NCBI RefSeq assembly: GCF_963966145.1
Contig: NC_091046.1
Coordinates: forward strand, 620,001 to 684,000
Origin: Tenebrio molitor
Taxonomy: Eukaryota; Arthropoda; Insecta; Coleoptera; Tenebrionidae
Length of the DNA stretch: 64,000 nt
Direction: 5' to 3'
Both the position numbers and the translations under genes were made by a program. This document shows, one piece after another, positions 47,649 through 59,945 of this stretch. Numbering within the stretch: the first letter of the stretch is position 1; every line of letters begins with the position of its first letter. The notes beneath the pieces are model-generated. The model saw only the letters and a list, made by a program, of their open reading frames with translations, did not search any database and was not told where the DNA came from.

Positions 47649-48426
47649 TTTGTGACGATTGTTTGATTTTTAGTTGTTTTCAACTCGAATATTTGTTTTT
47701 ACAGTGTCCTTAATTTAAACGTCCAAAGAGAGTGTACATATTTTATAAAATGCATTGAAGAGAACGCCTAATAGCATTGGGAGTTTAATGAAATGTAAAT
47801 ATTTTTGCATGCTTGGAAAGCCGCAATGCTGTATTATTATTTTTTGCAATAAACGAATTTTTTTTTGCAAATGATGCACGCATTTTATTTTAACACAAGT
47901 CTCAGAGTTTTTGGTTTGGCATCAGAAGGTACCAAAAGTTCACATGAACGTCAATATCATTTAAATGCGCGAAAGTTGCGCGCTTCGAAGCTATTACGTC
48001 ACGTAAGTGGCGCGTATTTTAAACGGAACACTAAAATCGTTTTTTGCTTTTTCAGACATGAATAAGTCTTTCACGTAGTTCACTGCTCTGTAGTTATTTC
48101 ATTCAAGTTATGGAATTTCGACGTCTCTGAATAACTTTTCTTTCCATACTTTTATGCATCTGTTACGGCATCAGTACAAGGCAGAAAAAGAGTCAATCGT
48201 TTTCTTAAAAATTACAATACCTACCCATAAAGGGGAGCTTCCTGTAGTAAGCATGCTTGATCAACGTACTCATTTAATGTAATTATCGGGGTTTTGAAAT
48301 AAAAGTCTGGGGTCCTTTAATTAGTATTTATTACGTCCTCACACATAGGTAAAGAAATCAAGAGTAACTAATAAATTATTGTAGCATTCGCTTTAACCTT
48401 GTTCTAAATATGCTCTGTTTATACAA

Positions 48427-49470
48427 CGTGTCTCAGAAATAAGTACATTAATTTTAATTGGTAATAGAACTCGTTAATAGCAAGAATATATTTTTTTCCT
48501 AAACCTTAGAGTTATCCAATTAAAATTATTGAAAGATTTGGCACAAATTTCGTTACTCGCCTATGGGGATTACTTGCTGCGCCGATACCGATAAGCGAAG
48601 AACAAAAAACAAATGCAAGAAAACTTTCACTTGTTTCTTGCGAACTTAAGTAGGTACAACGGCTAATTGCTACGCCTGTTGCTGTAACTTATAATAATAA
48701 GGGTGGAAGAGAAAAAAGAGAAGAATATGCTAGATATTAAATGAAAACAATTTTAACAATAAATATTTTAAACTGACCCAAATGAATCGCCCATACCCAA
48801 ATATTGATAAAATGTCTCGAAATTTGTGTATTAATCCGTAAAAATTCTCATGAAGTAATTAGAGTAATCAGTAATCATTAACCATTACAATAATGAAGGC
48901 GCCGACGAAATGATTCTTCCACTCTTTCCAGCATTCCTCTGTCATTGCGAATTGGCAGCATTTTCCACCGGTTTTCTTAAAACTTCAATTGGGATCGAAT
49001 ACAATACCAAGTCCTTCATGTACCCCCACAAGAAGTAGCACTGAAATTCTCTAGACTCGAGGAGCACGCCCAACGCTTCACCATATACCAACACAATATC
49101 TATGTATTTACCACTCGAAAATAAACTCATTTTCACAAAATTTTAGCTTAAATCACAGAATCAACACGTAAATACCTGCCTTGTGGAGTCGGACAAAACT
49201 AACTAAAAACTACACCTCGGCCGCAGAGCGGAAAAACTGTATTCTAAAAACACGATGTTTTGCGTTGATTTTACAAAAAGTATTATTTCACGGTCACTGT
49301 CATTGGGTCAAATAAATAGAAAATGCAAGTAAATAGACAGCTCGTTAATTTATGGGGAGGAAAAATACCGAAATGAAAATTATATTTCGAAAAAGTGATA
49401 CATAAAAATTTTGTTGTTCTTGACGAGAACGGTCACTGATTAAAATTAATGTACTTATTTCTGAGACACG
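48427..49470 (-). mobile_element. Mariner-like element, copy 2, with perfect 32-bp inverted repeats
   Basis: The terminal 32 bases are exact inverted copies (left begins CGTGTCTCAGAAATAAGTAC, right ends with its complement GTACTTATTTCTGAGACACG). The length of 1.04 kb is shorter than a full mariner. The minus strand carries FLWGYMKDLV (48942-49136), the transposase tail; the rest of the gene is gone. The intact ends suggest it moved, or was moved, fairly recently. Confidence 0.8.
48942..49136 (-). pseudogene. Mariner-like transposase fragment, copy 2
   Basis: The open frame contains REFQCYFLWGYMKDLV, close to the copy at 34333-34581. It lacks the DDE residues and the closing GGHFE block, so it cannot be active. 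Confidence 0.6.
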
Positions 49471-49847
49471 TATAATTGAAGATGCTCATTTTGCTATCTT
49501 ATTATTTACTTTCCATGTAGTCATATAAACATATACGCAGTCGATTTGTTTTTGTATGATTAATCACAATAGTAATTTACGAATTTCAGTTATTGCAGTA
49601 GGTAAACAAGAATTTGTGAAAAATCTGTCTTATTTGACATGACTGTATTGACGATATTGTTGTTCTTTATAGCTTTTTTTTACTTTTGCTTCATTTTTTT
49701 TATTTAACTGAGGTGTGTGATTTTCTGCATAATCATTGTAATGATGTTCAGAAATTTTCAGCGTTGTACCCTTATTATTTTTCCAGGCGTCTATCGCCAT
49801 TTTTTCTTGATTTTTAGTTAATTCTATGTCCATTTCATTGACTTTTT

Positions 49848-50130
49848 TTGTTTAACACTGTCAGAATTTGAGAATTTTCTCCTGTGTGAACGGATTTTGA
49901 TAAATGTCACCTCTTGTCAAAACGAAACGTCAAGCTAATTTTAAACGATTTTGAGCCTTTAAGGGGCTCGTCGAACAAAAAAACGTTGTATTCAACTCGT
50001 TCGGGTGTCAATTGGGCTTTTTTGTCACTCGCGAGCCTTTAAAACGCTCGTTTCATTCGCGTTTTAAACTGGTCCACTCGTGCCAAAAAAACCCAATTTA
50101 CACAAGAACTCGTCAAATAAACTACAATTT
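49848..50130 (+). mobile_element. Compound repeat, copy 3
   Basis: Repeats the structure of 20318-20600: AACACTGTCAGAATTTGAG at the left, GGGGCTCGTCGAACAAAAAA, then a palindrome with core ACGCTCGTTTCATTCGCG and end AACTCGTCAAATAAACTA. The arms CAATTGGGCTTTTTTG and CAAAAAAACCCAATT pair within the copy. Confidence 0.8.
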
Positions 50131-50628
50131 TTTACCTCTATGACTGTTGAAGTATAAAATGTGTTGTGTCCTGAACAGGTTACCTTAAAAACGGCAGTTC
50201 TCATAATTTTTTAATGTTTTTTGCTATACCTTTAGAAACAGGGCTGTGAAATCGCTTCGCTCATGAGGACCGTTTTCATTTTTGTGCTGAAGTGGCCCAA
50301 CAAAAAACGGTAGATTCCGAAGGCTTTTTTAATATGCTTTAAAAACAAGGTAGGATTCTTAAAAAAGGTATTGTGCTACGGGGGCCCAACTAGTATAAAA
50401 ATATAATATAATATAATAATAATATAATATAAAAATATTTTCACAATTTTGTTTATACAGACAAATTTATAAATAGAGTATATTTACAAGTATGTAATGT
50501 ACACGTTGTAAACAGTATTTACAAAAAAATACCATGATAAAAGGGGAGGCTATGCGACTGAAAAAAAACAAATGCTCTGATCCTGCGAGACCAATCGAAA
50601 ACAACAACAAAAATTATAAATATTTCAA

Positions 50629-53600
50629 TCATAACTCGTCGACTGCGTGATTAATTTTCGTCTTAATGTGTTCACTATCACTATTATTAATTTCACTAGA
50701 ATCCCTCTCGGCATCCTTCGGTTTTACATCACTGATTACGAGATCATCAGTTGACTCGTGTAACTTTTTTCCTACAGCATCCATGTGTTCCTTCTTAAAT
50801 TTGACGTCCTTAACCACACTTTCCAAAATGGAACTCAAAGCTTTTAACGTTTCTTTGTCTTCCAAGTCGGTCAGATCGTCGTTGTCTAAATGAATTCCTT
50901 CTTTCCCCGTCAACTGATTGATATCTGCCAGGATCGATAGAACTTTCACGTTATCCTCCACTTTAATCAACGAGTCCTGTTTGTTGTGATGCTCGATCGA
51001 GAGCTGATTCAACAGCCATTCGGCCTGTTTCGCCGTATCTTGCACCCTCTTGTCCTCCATCGGATCGTCACTCAACGTCTGATAGTAAATCCTCAAAATG
51101 TTGAGAGGCACGTACAGTTCCTTATTTTCCGAAGTCACGATCGACTTGAGCAAATCCTTCCTGACCTGGACCCACTGCGGCGTCGTCACGGTGTCCGCCG
51201 CCACCCTTTCCGATTTGTCCTCCTGGCCCTCTTCGTACGTTATCCTGATCTTGTCCGACCCGATACTCGCCTTGAAGTTCCCCACTTGCACCGACTTGCT
51301 GAATGCGATCCCCGTGTGCTTGTTCAGGAACTCCTGGACCGACACCTTCAACTTGTGGAACATGCTCTCCTCCTCGCTCTGTCCCCAGTTGTCGCCGTCG
51401 TTCTTGTACTCCCCGATCGTGACCTCGATGCTGGGATCCCGCGACAGCGCGAACAGCAACTTGGAGGCGTCCTGGGCGAACAGGAACACGGTGGGGACGT
51501 CCACGTCGTCGGTGCCGTCGCCCGACATCGAGAACATCGGCGACGTGGAGGCGCTGCTTCCCGGCGTGTTGTCGATGATGATGGCGCCGACGGCTCCGTA
51601 CCTCTGCACCTTGCGCGCCTTCTCCACGAACATGCAATCTCCTCGCTCCATGATCGCGATCTTACCCTTGATGGCGTCGTGCTGCACCAGGTCGCCGCAC
51701 GCGCGGAACGGGTGAATGATCATGGTGCGCGCGGTCACCTTCTGCTCGCCTAGGAGGTTTTTGCCGAACTGGGACGGGCCGGCCTGCACCGTCAGCACCT
51801 GGTCCGTGCCGGTGGCGTCCTTGATGGTGAACATCACCGACTGCGGAGACGCGTCCAGCTGCTGCGTCTGGAGCTTCGATAACTCCATCATCTCCTGCAT
51901 GAACAGGAGGCCCTCTTCGGCGTCGGCGCTAGATCTAGCCTAAGTGTTTGGTCGCTGTTAGTAACGACACCCCTATTTTGTCCCATTGATTGATTAAATA
52001 CAAACAAACAAGGCCGGCGGACAACAGATGGTGCCACAATGGCTCACCGTCCGTGACACGATGTGGTCACTGACCTCTGTAACATGGACCGAGGATGCTA
52101 CGTTTCAAAACTGAAGCAGAAAAGTCGGCCATATTGCTAGTTTCAATTTTTAGTAACTTTCTTTTTGTCCAGTTAACTGAATTCTGTCCTGCTTTTCGCT
52201 GACGTTTGACGTCGACAGACGTGGTCGGGCTCGTTGATGGAGACGTTTTTGTGACCAAATTTACAGAAACCACGAATAAAATCACAAATAAGAAATCACG
52301 GAACTCAACAGAACGAGTGACAGAATGATGTCACTAAATCTGCTGCCAACAGTATTTTGGTGTAAAACTAAAAGTTTCCAATGTGGGAGTACAAAGATGG
52401 CAGACTTTGTAGCTTCACTTTTACTGTGGCAGGGCAGGGAGCACTGCACACGCAGTCCATGTTATAGAGGTCAGTGGATGTGGTATTCAATCAATGCTCA
52501 AGCAAAAGAAAAAAAAAACAACAACACGTGATATCGTCGAAGAGTAACAAATGAAAACTTACCGATGAGAAGGTGTGCAGGAGCTGGACCCGTCCGTCGC
52601 TCAGCGCTATGATGTTGATCCCCATGTCCTTGATCATCTTGAGGTGGTTGATGTTGGCGGCTGAAAACTCGGCCGCCGTCAGCCTCCTCTTCGTGTTCCT
52701 CTTGGGACACATCCCGTCCACCATGTTCTGCAACGGTTTCCTCACGGTCTCGGGGAACAACTGCAACGTGTTAGGACAGGTCCTCGCGAACTCCCCGTCC
52801 TCGAGATCCAAATCGCTCACGGTCTTGTTGCCGTTGTACCCCGCCAGACTCAGCGGTAACAGATGTCCCTCCGTGGTGAAGATGAACTCGTCCAGGTTCA
52901 AAATCAAATCTTCCTTGTCGGCGAACAACAAATAGAGATATTTTAACGTTTCCGAGAGGACGAACGAGTCCATCCGGTCCTCCTGTTTCCTGGTCCTGAC
53001 GTCGTTGACGGCCGCGTAACCGCAAGGCACTCTCGCGTATCTCTGCAAACTGTTGAGCACGGTCCTGCCCACTTCCAGGTAGTAGGGGTCGTTTGTGGCA
53101 CCGTAGAGGAAGTAAGTCGATTCTAAAAATTCGGGTCGCAGAGGGTGATTACCCCAATGGACCTGGAAGTCGGTGGTGAAGGCTTCGGGAATGAAGGTGT
53201 GCCTCTGCATCACTTGGTAGAGCATCTCGTGGGTTTCCACCGCCGGTTTCAGGTCGCCCTTCAGGACCTGCAAGCCCGGCCAGAATGCGAGCAGAGCGTC
53301 CATGTAGTTGCGGGAATTGGTGTGGGGGCGGTGCATGTGAACGTCGAGAAGCATCGGACCTGCACCGAACGTTCATTATGTCGATTTTGCATTTTTTACC
53401 GATTACCTTGCGATATATACTTCATCACAGCGTTGTAGTGCCTGTTGAAGCGATGCAAATATTTGTTGTCGCCGAGTAAAATGTAGGCTTTGAGGCAGTA
53501 CTCGTAGTAGGAGTCGATTCCGGCACCCACTCCTGAATCTCTGCGGACCCAGTCGCCGGAGTGCACGTTGAGAACGGTGCCCATCAGGTCCGAACTCCTG

Positions 53601-56600
53601 TGACGCATTTTCCACAACTCGTCCATCGCTTTGTGAGCTTTCTCTTCGAAGATGGGTTCTCCGGTCAGGCGAGACAACGCCGCCATCTCCAGGATCATGG
53701 AGCCGGCGCAAGCGGTGCAAGTCTCTCTCGCCGATTCCAGACGATCGCTTTTCATGCCGTATTTCATGTTCACCTAAAAACGACAAACATAGTTACTGAA
53801 AAATCTGACGACGCCAGTTGCATGTCTGCATCTTGATAATCTGAACACAAAGCCTTTGTGAAAAAGATAATTGCCGGCACTATTGATTATGTATTCAATG
53901 AATTTTAAAGGAAGGTAAAATTATTGTTACGAGCTATTCCCGTGATGGTTCTTATTGTTTGCTCCCAGATATTCTCCATTTATAATGCAAAATATTTGAT
54001 TTACCCTCGAATGCGGTATTCCTGTGGTGGTGTTGAAGGCCGGGAGCAGCCTGTAACCGACGTCCTTGGCCATGTTGAGGAGTTCGCCTTTATACCACGT
54101 CATTATTCCATCCCTTTGTTGCAAATAATCGGCCAGGATGTGAGCCGACAACAGTCCACTGGAAATAGCAAATGACATTAGAGAATGATCGGTGTCTCTT
54201 CCGATTTGTTGACTCACCCCAAAACACGAATGTTTGTCTCGAAAACCGACACGACCACGTCGTTGTCGAACGACACATCTTTTATAACTAGCTTAACGGC
54301 ATGTTCGAATTCTTCTAAATCTCCTAACACCACTAAAGAGTCCAGAGTATCGATTAGTGTTAGCGAGAAACTTGAACAGAAGGGAGAAACAAAAATTAAA
54401 GCTGAAGCTCATGTTAAATACATTCTTTTTGGTGATCGATCCGGCCGAAATTCATATGAAAGATGGCTCGCTCGAGATTAATGTCGCGATGTCTTTGACC
54501 CATTTGTATCAGTCAAAGAATCGTCGTCCGTTGCCTTGATTTTTAATATGAGCTTCGTTCGACTCGTCTAAATAAAAAACATATATCCGTAAAAGCGCAA
54601 TTCGTGCATTGCGACTCCAAGTTGGCTCCTGACACGCATCTTAAATAAAAAAGGGAAGTTTTGCCGTGCGACTCCCGTCTCGGCGATCGCAGTCGATATT
54701 AATATTTATGGCAACCTTCATCGCCGTTCATTTTATTTCCTTCTTCCTGATATCGCACGAATGCCAAGAATTACATTTATTACGACCGTCAAAGACCTTG
54801 CAGCTTTCGGATAACCGACTCTCAAAAATTTATTCCGTTGATGTTGTGTTCGGTCAAGCGTCGTCGTTCACCTCTGCAATTTTAACCGAATCCAAAATTA
54901 AAACAACACGTTTGCGGGTTACGCAACCGTTTTTTATAATAATTGCAAATCGGAGAAAACTCGAGAAAAAAGAATCGCGCTGCAGCAGTGGCGTAGACGG
55001 ATAACTTTGCGTTAGGGGGCGGACCTGGCTTTACCGTCCCTCGAACTGTCAGAATAAAATTGACACATTTTTACAATTTTTTCCATAGTGTGAAACCTTC
55101 TTACGAGAGATAGGTTAGAATTATGGTCAAAATTCAAGGACATTTTTAGAAATTATTTGATAGGTATTGTCAAGTTGACAATGAATTGACAAATGGGCAA
55201 AACCAAATTTACATTAGGAACATTTTCAGTTCCCGTTTTTTTTTGCAACCAACTGTACATATTTATTGAAGCCTCCACTTTCGGCTCTTCAAGTCAAGTA
55301 ACCAATGTACCCTTGACTCGTACAAGCTCTTGATTAATTTCCACTTCTCGCATATCAAACCTTCGCTTCTATTTATAAAAAAAATAGTAGTCTGTTTAAC
55401 GAGTTTGTGTGTAAATTGAGCCCTGTATGGCATTAGTGGGCCAGTGGGCCACACGAGTGCCATAAAGAGCCCAATTTACATATACTCCAATTTTTTTTAA
55501 ATCAATTGTCAAAGTGTTGTCATGTTGGTATAAACCACTGGTTATTTGATAGTTATTAGATTGGCAACGTAAAATGTCAACTACATGTGAGTAATTTTGA
55601 TGTAAAGGCGCTTGCGCTTTTGAAGGTGCAATTACATTTAAATAAAAATACAAAGTTAAATGAGTTTCCGAAAACAAGGATCTAACACAACGAGAAAAAT
55701 TGGCTATGATTAGATTACGTGAAGAAATGCAGACAGAAAAACCGACCATGCTAAATTGCAGTCAAGATGCACACATCATATTCGAGGTATTTTCTTTTAA
55801 TTATATCGGTTGGTCACTGCGAGGAACTGATTAGAGATGACTGGAAAAAATTGATGGGAAATCTACCAATTGAGGACATTCCTCTTCCGCAGAATCATAT
55901 TCGGAAGACGATTGGGGGTTAGATTCTGAAAATGAATAGGTAAACTGCTTATGTAGGTAACCCATTAAATAAATTCCCATTTTCCTGTATATGTTAAGTT
56001 GCACTTTTTAGTGTGATTATCGTCTTTATTTCTTGTCTTTTGGTATAAAATTTGGTTACACCTGAAACTTTTCTGACATTTGAAAATTACTGATATAACC
56101 TCAAACTTGATCTAGGGAGATTTTACGATAGAGGTGTCCCGAAACGAAAGGTTATAGGGTGGTACAGCCTGGTCTTTGAGGGAATTTTGACATTGACAAT
56201 TGATTTAAAAAAAAATTGGACTATACAATGGCCGGCAAAACACTTTTGTGTTACGTCAAAATCCAAATGTGTAATTAATGCTTTTTTGACACTGACATTT
56301 AAATGATGGCTAATTTTTTTTGCCGGCCATTGTACGAACGAGTTGAATACAACATTTTTTTGTTCGACGACCCCCTTAACGGCCCCAAATTGCTTAAAAT
56401 CTTTAAAATTAGCTTGACGTTTCGTTTTGACAAGTTGTGACATTTATCAAAATCCGTTCACACAGGAGAAAATTCTCAAATTCTGACAGTGTCGAACAAA
56501 AAAAGAAATATTCCCAATAGACGCACTTGCCCTGCCATTTTTGCCACTCATCACGTGAGAGTCAATAAAATGGAATAAATAAATTAACATCTTGTATGAC

Positions 56601-58412
56601 GTGCGCAATTTTTACCTATTAATAGGCAGTTTAATAACAACTTCAAATACGAGTATGTATTTTTTAAATCGGAAATTCCCGAGTGGTTTTCTTCGTCGTT
56701 TTTCTTTCTCCCGATCATTTATCGGACACATTTCAGGCCGCGATCATCTTTATTCATTAGTTTGGTGCAAAAAAAAATGGGAATGACCGTCGCATGAAAA
56801 TACAAAAGAAACTGGCGTTCTCGGGCGTCATTTAATATTTTTTCAGCGATCGTATATCACTCTTGTTTCATCAGCTCATCGTTGCGATAAAAAGAAAACG
56901 TCACGTGTGGTGAAGCGTGTAATGTGTTGCTTTTCATTAGTCCCGACAACTTGTGGAAACACGTGACGTTCTGCTTAAATTTTTCTCTTCCGCGAAATAA
57001 ATGCACTCATTTTCAACTATTTTTTTCTTGTTTTCATTTTCGATCGAATTTTAACGACTGAAAAAATTTCGGATTCAATGTGAGCAAGTGTCCATTGGCT
57101 CCTTTGTTGCAACCGGTGCAAGGTTACGGCTTGTATTTCACGTTGACCATTTCACTCACAGTTTTTGGGCAAAAACCGCAACGAAACGTAGTAAAATGGG
57201 TTTTATTTACACATTATTAATAAAGCTTTACTGCACACGCATGATTTAAATTAAAAATTGAAATTGGAGGTGTCAGACGCGAAACCACGAACGTTTTTAA
57301 TCGAGTTCGTGAAAATTACACCGTTAAAAAATTGATAAAGAGAACGAGATAAGAATAATAACGTAACGATAAAAGCTCGGTGAAAACTACAAAGTCTTGA
57401 CAATGGAGTTGGTGGGTTGTGCAAAGGGGAAATTTAACGGAATATAAGCCGAATCAGGCGTTAATTGTTTTAATCGAAATTTACTGCCACAAATTGATTG
57501 TCGTATAACAATTGTTTATAGGATAATCAAATCCAGTTATGAACAAAAGAGGGACCACAATTTATGGTTTTGTAATCCCACATTGTTGTGGTTTGTTCCT
57601 ATTCAAGAATTCTGTACCAACTGGAATTTAAAACATGCATATTTTTCAACCAAATAACACCAACAAGAATTTATTTTACGGAAAACGCTACAAAAATTTT
57701 GCCCAAATAGATAAGCAATGAGCGTTTTACAACAAGAAATAACAAAATCTGTTATGCAATTAAATTGTAAAACTGACAACTAGGTGAAGTAACAATATTA
57801 TTGTTTATGTAAGTCTTGTTCTTGAAAAAACAGCCTATGTGGCGAATTTCTTACATAACAAGACAGTGGATGTGTCACGTTTTGATAACAAATAATGCTG
57901 CAATAGCACAACACGCTGTTTTTGCAAATTTCACGTTGACAACGCCAACACCAAATGATCTTCAATCTGACCCCAATCACCGGTGATGATGTTTTTTTTG
58001 CTTTACTTTTACTTTCCTACTTTTTAATTGCCATTCAACTATCTAGACTTCCTGCACAAAATGTTTGTTTCTGTGTGGTGACTACGTACTTGCCCAGGCA
58101 ATCGTCGATGTCGCCCCTGTTTGGCGTGAGCCCCCTGTACCGTCCCTTGCAACTGAGAGGCATCAGTTCGTCGGCAGGATAAGCGTTCTCCATGTAGGCC
58201 CGATAGGCATGGTAGAACATGTCTCTGGTCTCCTCCCTAACATAGAATCCTGCTCATTCTCGGTAAAAAAAAACCTTCAAACCGACAAACCTGAGTCTGA
58301 TTCTCTCCTCTCTCGTCATGGCTTTGCTCTCCTCCGAATAGCATTGCGTACAGAACACGATAAACACACAAACACCCAGAAGCCTAACAACCACCTCCGA
58401 AACACTCAACAT
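50629..58412 (-). CDS. EDEM3: ER degradation-enhancing alpha-mannosidase-like protein 3
   Basis: Minus-strand exons 58412-58291, 58236-58090, 54370-54217, 54158-54005, 53773-53407, 53359-52563 and 51939-50629, about 1,016 residues. A signal peptide (hydrophobic residues 8-25) opens the protein. The GH47 domain includes NAYPADELMPLSCKG, VVVSVFETNIR, TCTACAGSMILE, DSGVGAGIDSYYEY and PLRPEFLESTYFLYG. A PA domain (about residues 605-710, AGPSQFG...ERGDCMFVEKARKVQ) marks it as EDEM3 rather than EDEM1/2. The C terminus is VDEL, a KDEL-type ER retrieval signal. EDEM3 trims mannose from misfolded glycoproteins for ER-associated degradation. Exon 3 has one extra A (run 54359-54361) that breaks the frame at FSL/TLIDTLD. 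A 3.7-kb intron separates exons 2 and 3. Confidence 0.92.
52068..52476. mobile_element. hAT-type MITE with 8-bp target duplication
   Basis: The ends CACTGACCTCTGTAACATGG and CCATGTTATAGAGGTCAGTG are inverted copies with one mismatch. GATGTGGT occurs directly on both sides (52060-52067 and 52477-52484). The 409-bp interior has no coding capacity. An 8-bp duplication and CA..TG ends are the hAT pattern. It lies in the last EDEM3 intron. Confidence 0.88.
55382..55492. repeat. Palindromic element, GAG-core family, reverse orientation
   Basis: Left end AATAGTAGTCTGTTTAACGA resembles the reversed end of the compound repeats. The arms TGTAAATTGAGCCCTGTATG and GCCATAAAGAGCCCAATTTACA pair around GGGCCAGTGGGCC. 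It lies in the large EDEM3 intron. Confidence 0.55.
56225..56334. mobile_element. Short MITE with CAATGGCCGGCAAAA ends
   Basis: TACAATGGCCGGCAAAA at the left and TTTTTGCCGGCCATTGTA at the right are inverted copies, about 110 bp overall. It joins directly to the inverted compound-repeat unit at 56335. Flanking bases are compatible with TA on the left only. Confidence 0.65.
56335..56510 (-). mobile_element. Compound repeat, copy 4, truncated
   Basis: Reverse orientation: GAACGAGTTGAATACAACAT, then TTTTTTGTTCGACGACCCCC, and the far end TCTGACAGTGTCGAACAAAA. The palindrome part is missing, cut at the junction with the MITE at 56334. Confidence 0.75.
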
Positions 58413-59022
58413 TTTCGACGGTCTATCAGGAGTACGGTTTTATGCTTAATGACATATTGTTACGGCGAAGAAAATCTATCTGTCAAAATGCGACTGATAA
58501 GGATTTCTTATCAATAAAAACAAGTTGACGCGAAAGGTCCGGTGTCGAATACTCGTTGCATTGTTTTCGTGGGTTTTGTTCTTCTTGACACGATCAATTT
58601 TGGATGGTGATGGCCGATGGATTGCACGAAAACGGTGATTTTGACATGACCGATGCTGATTAGGTTTATTCAGTTTATTTCGAGTGAAATGTGTCAAATT
58701 TGTCGCTTTTTTGTGAAAGAACTGGGATGACTGTCCGATCCCAGCTGGCTCGCGAATGGGCGGAGCTATTTTGCTACGATACGAACTTTGATTGGTCGAC
58801 AGCCGGGCCACAATCACAAAATGTCAAGTTTGTCTACATGACGCCCTCGCAACGACTTTCACTATGTTAACCTTCCGAGTTCATTGCGATTCTTTTTTTA
58901 TCAATTATCAATTTATCCAAGTAAAAATTCTGATACATTTTTAAAAAACCAAAACGATTATACGATAATAAAGATATAAATTAAATAATAATAAAGGTTG
59001 GAATTAATCGCATTTTTCTTTC

Positions 59023-59023
<1 letters not shown>

Positions 59024-59052
<29 letters not shown>
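59024..59052. repeat. (ATC)n microsatellite
   Basis: About nine CAT/ATC units in a row, directly joined to the start of the dispersed repeat. Confidence 0.9.
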
Positions 59053-59053
<1 letters not shown>

Positions 59054-59252
59054 TGGAAAATGCTCCATTGTAAAACGGTTGTAAATATCATAAAACTATC
59101 ATCATGTTGTACGACATTAATTGACAATGATTAATTAATTTTTTGACACTTTGTTGACGTGGGCATAATCAGGGCAGGGAAATTTTTTGATTTGTGACCT
59201 AACCAAATTTTGAAATGACATTGACGACCAGAATTTTTTGCTCGCGACAGTA
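59051..59252. repeat. Dispersed repeat, copy 2 (uninterrupted)
   Basis: Matches 5102-5448 apart from the insertion there. Begins CAATGGAAAATGCTCCATTG (a small hairpin) and ends CTCGCGACAGTA. No coding frame. Confidence 0.8.
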
Positions 59253-59945
59253 ACTGTGCAATGTCAATGAAAGAAATTCAAATTTGTAAAAACATTTCGT
59301 TGTAAAGTTACTAAATAAGTAAATAAAATAAATAGATTCTAAAAAAAAAGACCTCCTATCCATTTTTTAAACTCCCGCACTGTCAAAGTGTTTGCAAGTT
59401 GCCCCACTGGCGTTCGGAGATTTTAAGATACATATATGGACTTTTTATAGTAATTTTTACTTTAACGTTGGCTCAAAAATTTTAAATTCCAAACTTGAAG
59501 TTAAATTTTTAACTTTTGCAATTTGATTCACTTTCTTGTATGAAATTTCATAAGCGTGCATTTGATTTTTTTATACTATTACACATTGATTTGACAATTT
59601 TCAAAATTGCACGACTCTGAACAGTCAAAGAAATGTCAACTCTATCCTACTCACACAGTTGCCACATAAATTTTCGTACACAGTTGCCATACTTATCCAC
59701 AATCATTTTGAATCACCCAATATTGCTTATACAAAATGGCTGAACAAGAAGAAGATATGAAATGTAAAAGAATACTGTTAACGGCCAGACAGAAGCAAGG
59801 TATTGTTAATTAGGTATTGTTTGGAAAGAAGAGAATTAACACTCCAAAAAAAAAAAAATCAAAAATTTGACACTGACAGTGCGGGAGTTTTATAAACGGA
59901 TAGTAGACATTTAGTAACTTTACTTCGAATATATGAAATATATAA

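Larger units (their letters stand above)
47649..50628. other. Intergenic region between ABHD13 and EDEM3
   Basis: Holds a mariner-like element (48427-49470) and a compound repeat (49848-50130). A 67-codon minus-strand frame at 49630-49833 is rich in Lys/Asn/Gln and not recognised. An AT microsatellite (TATAATA units) lies near 50398-50445. No other gene is seen. Confidence 0.6.

Noticed and set aside
49630..49833. 67-codon minus-strand frame rich in Lys, Asn and Gln
   Set aside because: Composition follows the AT-rich DNA, and no domain or splice partner was found.
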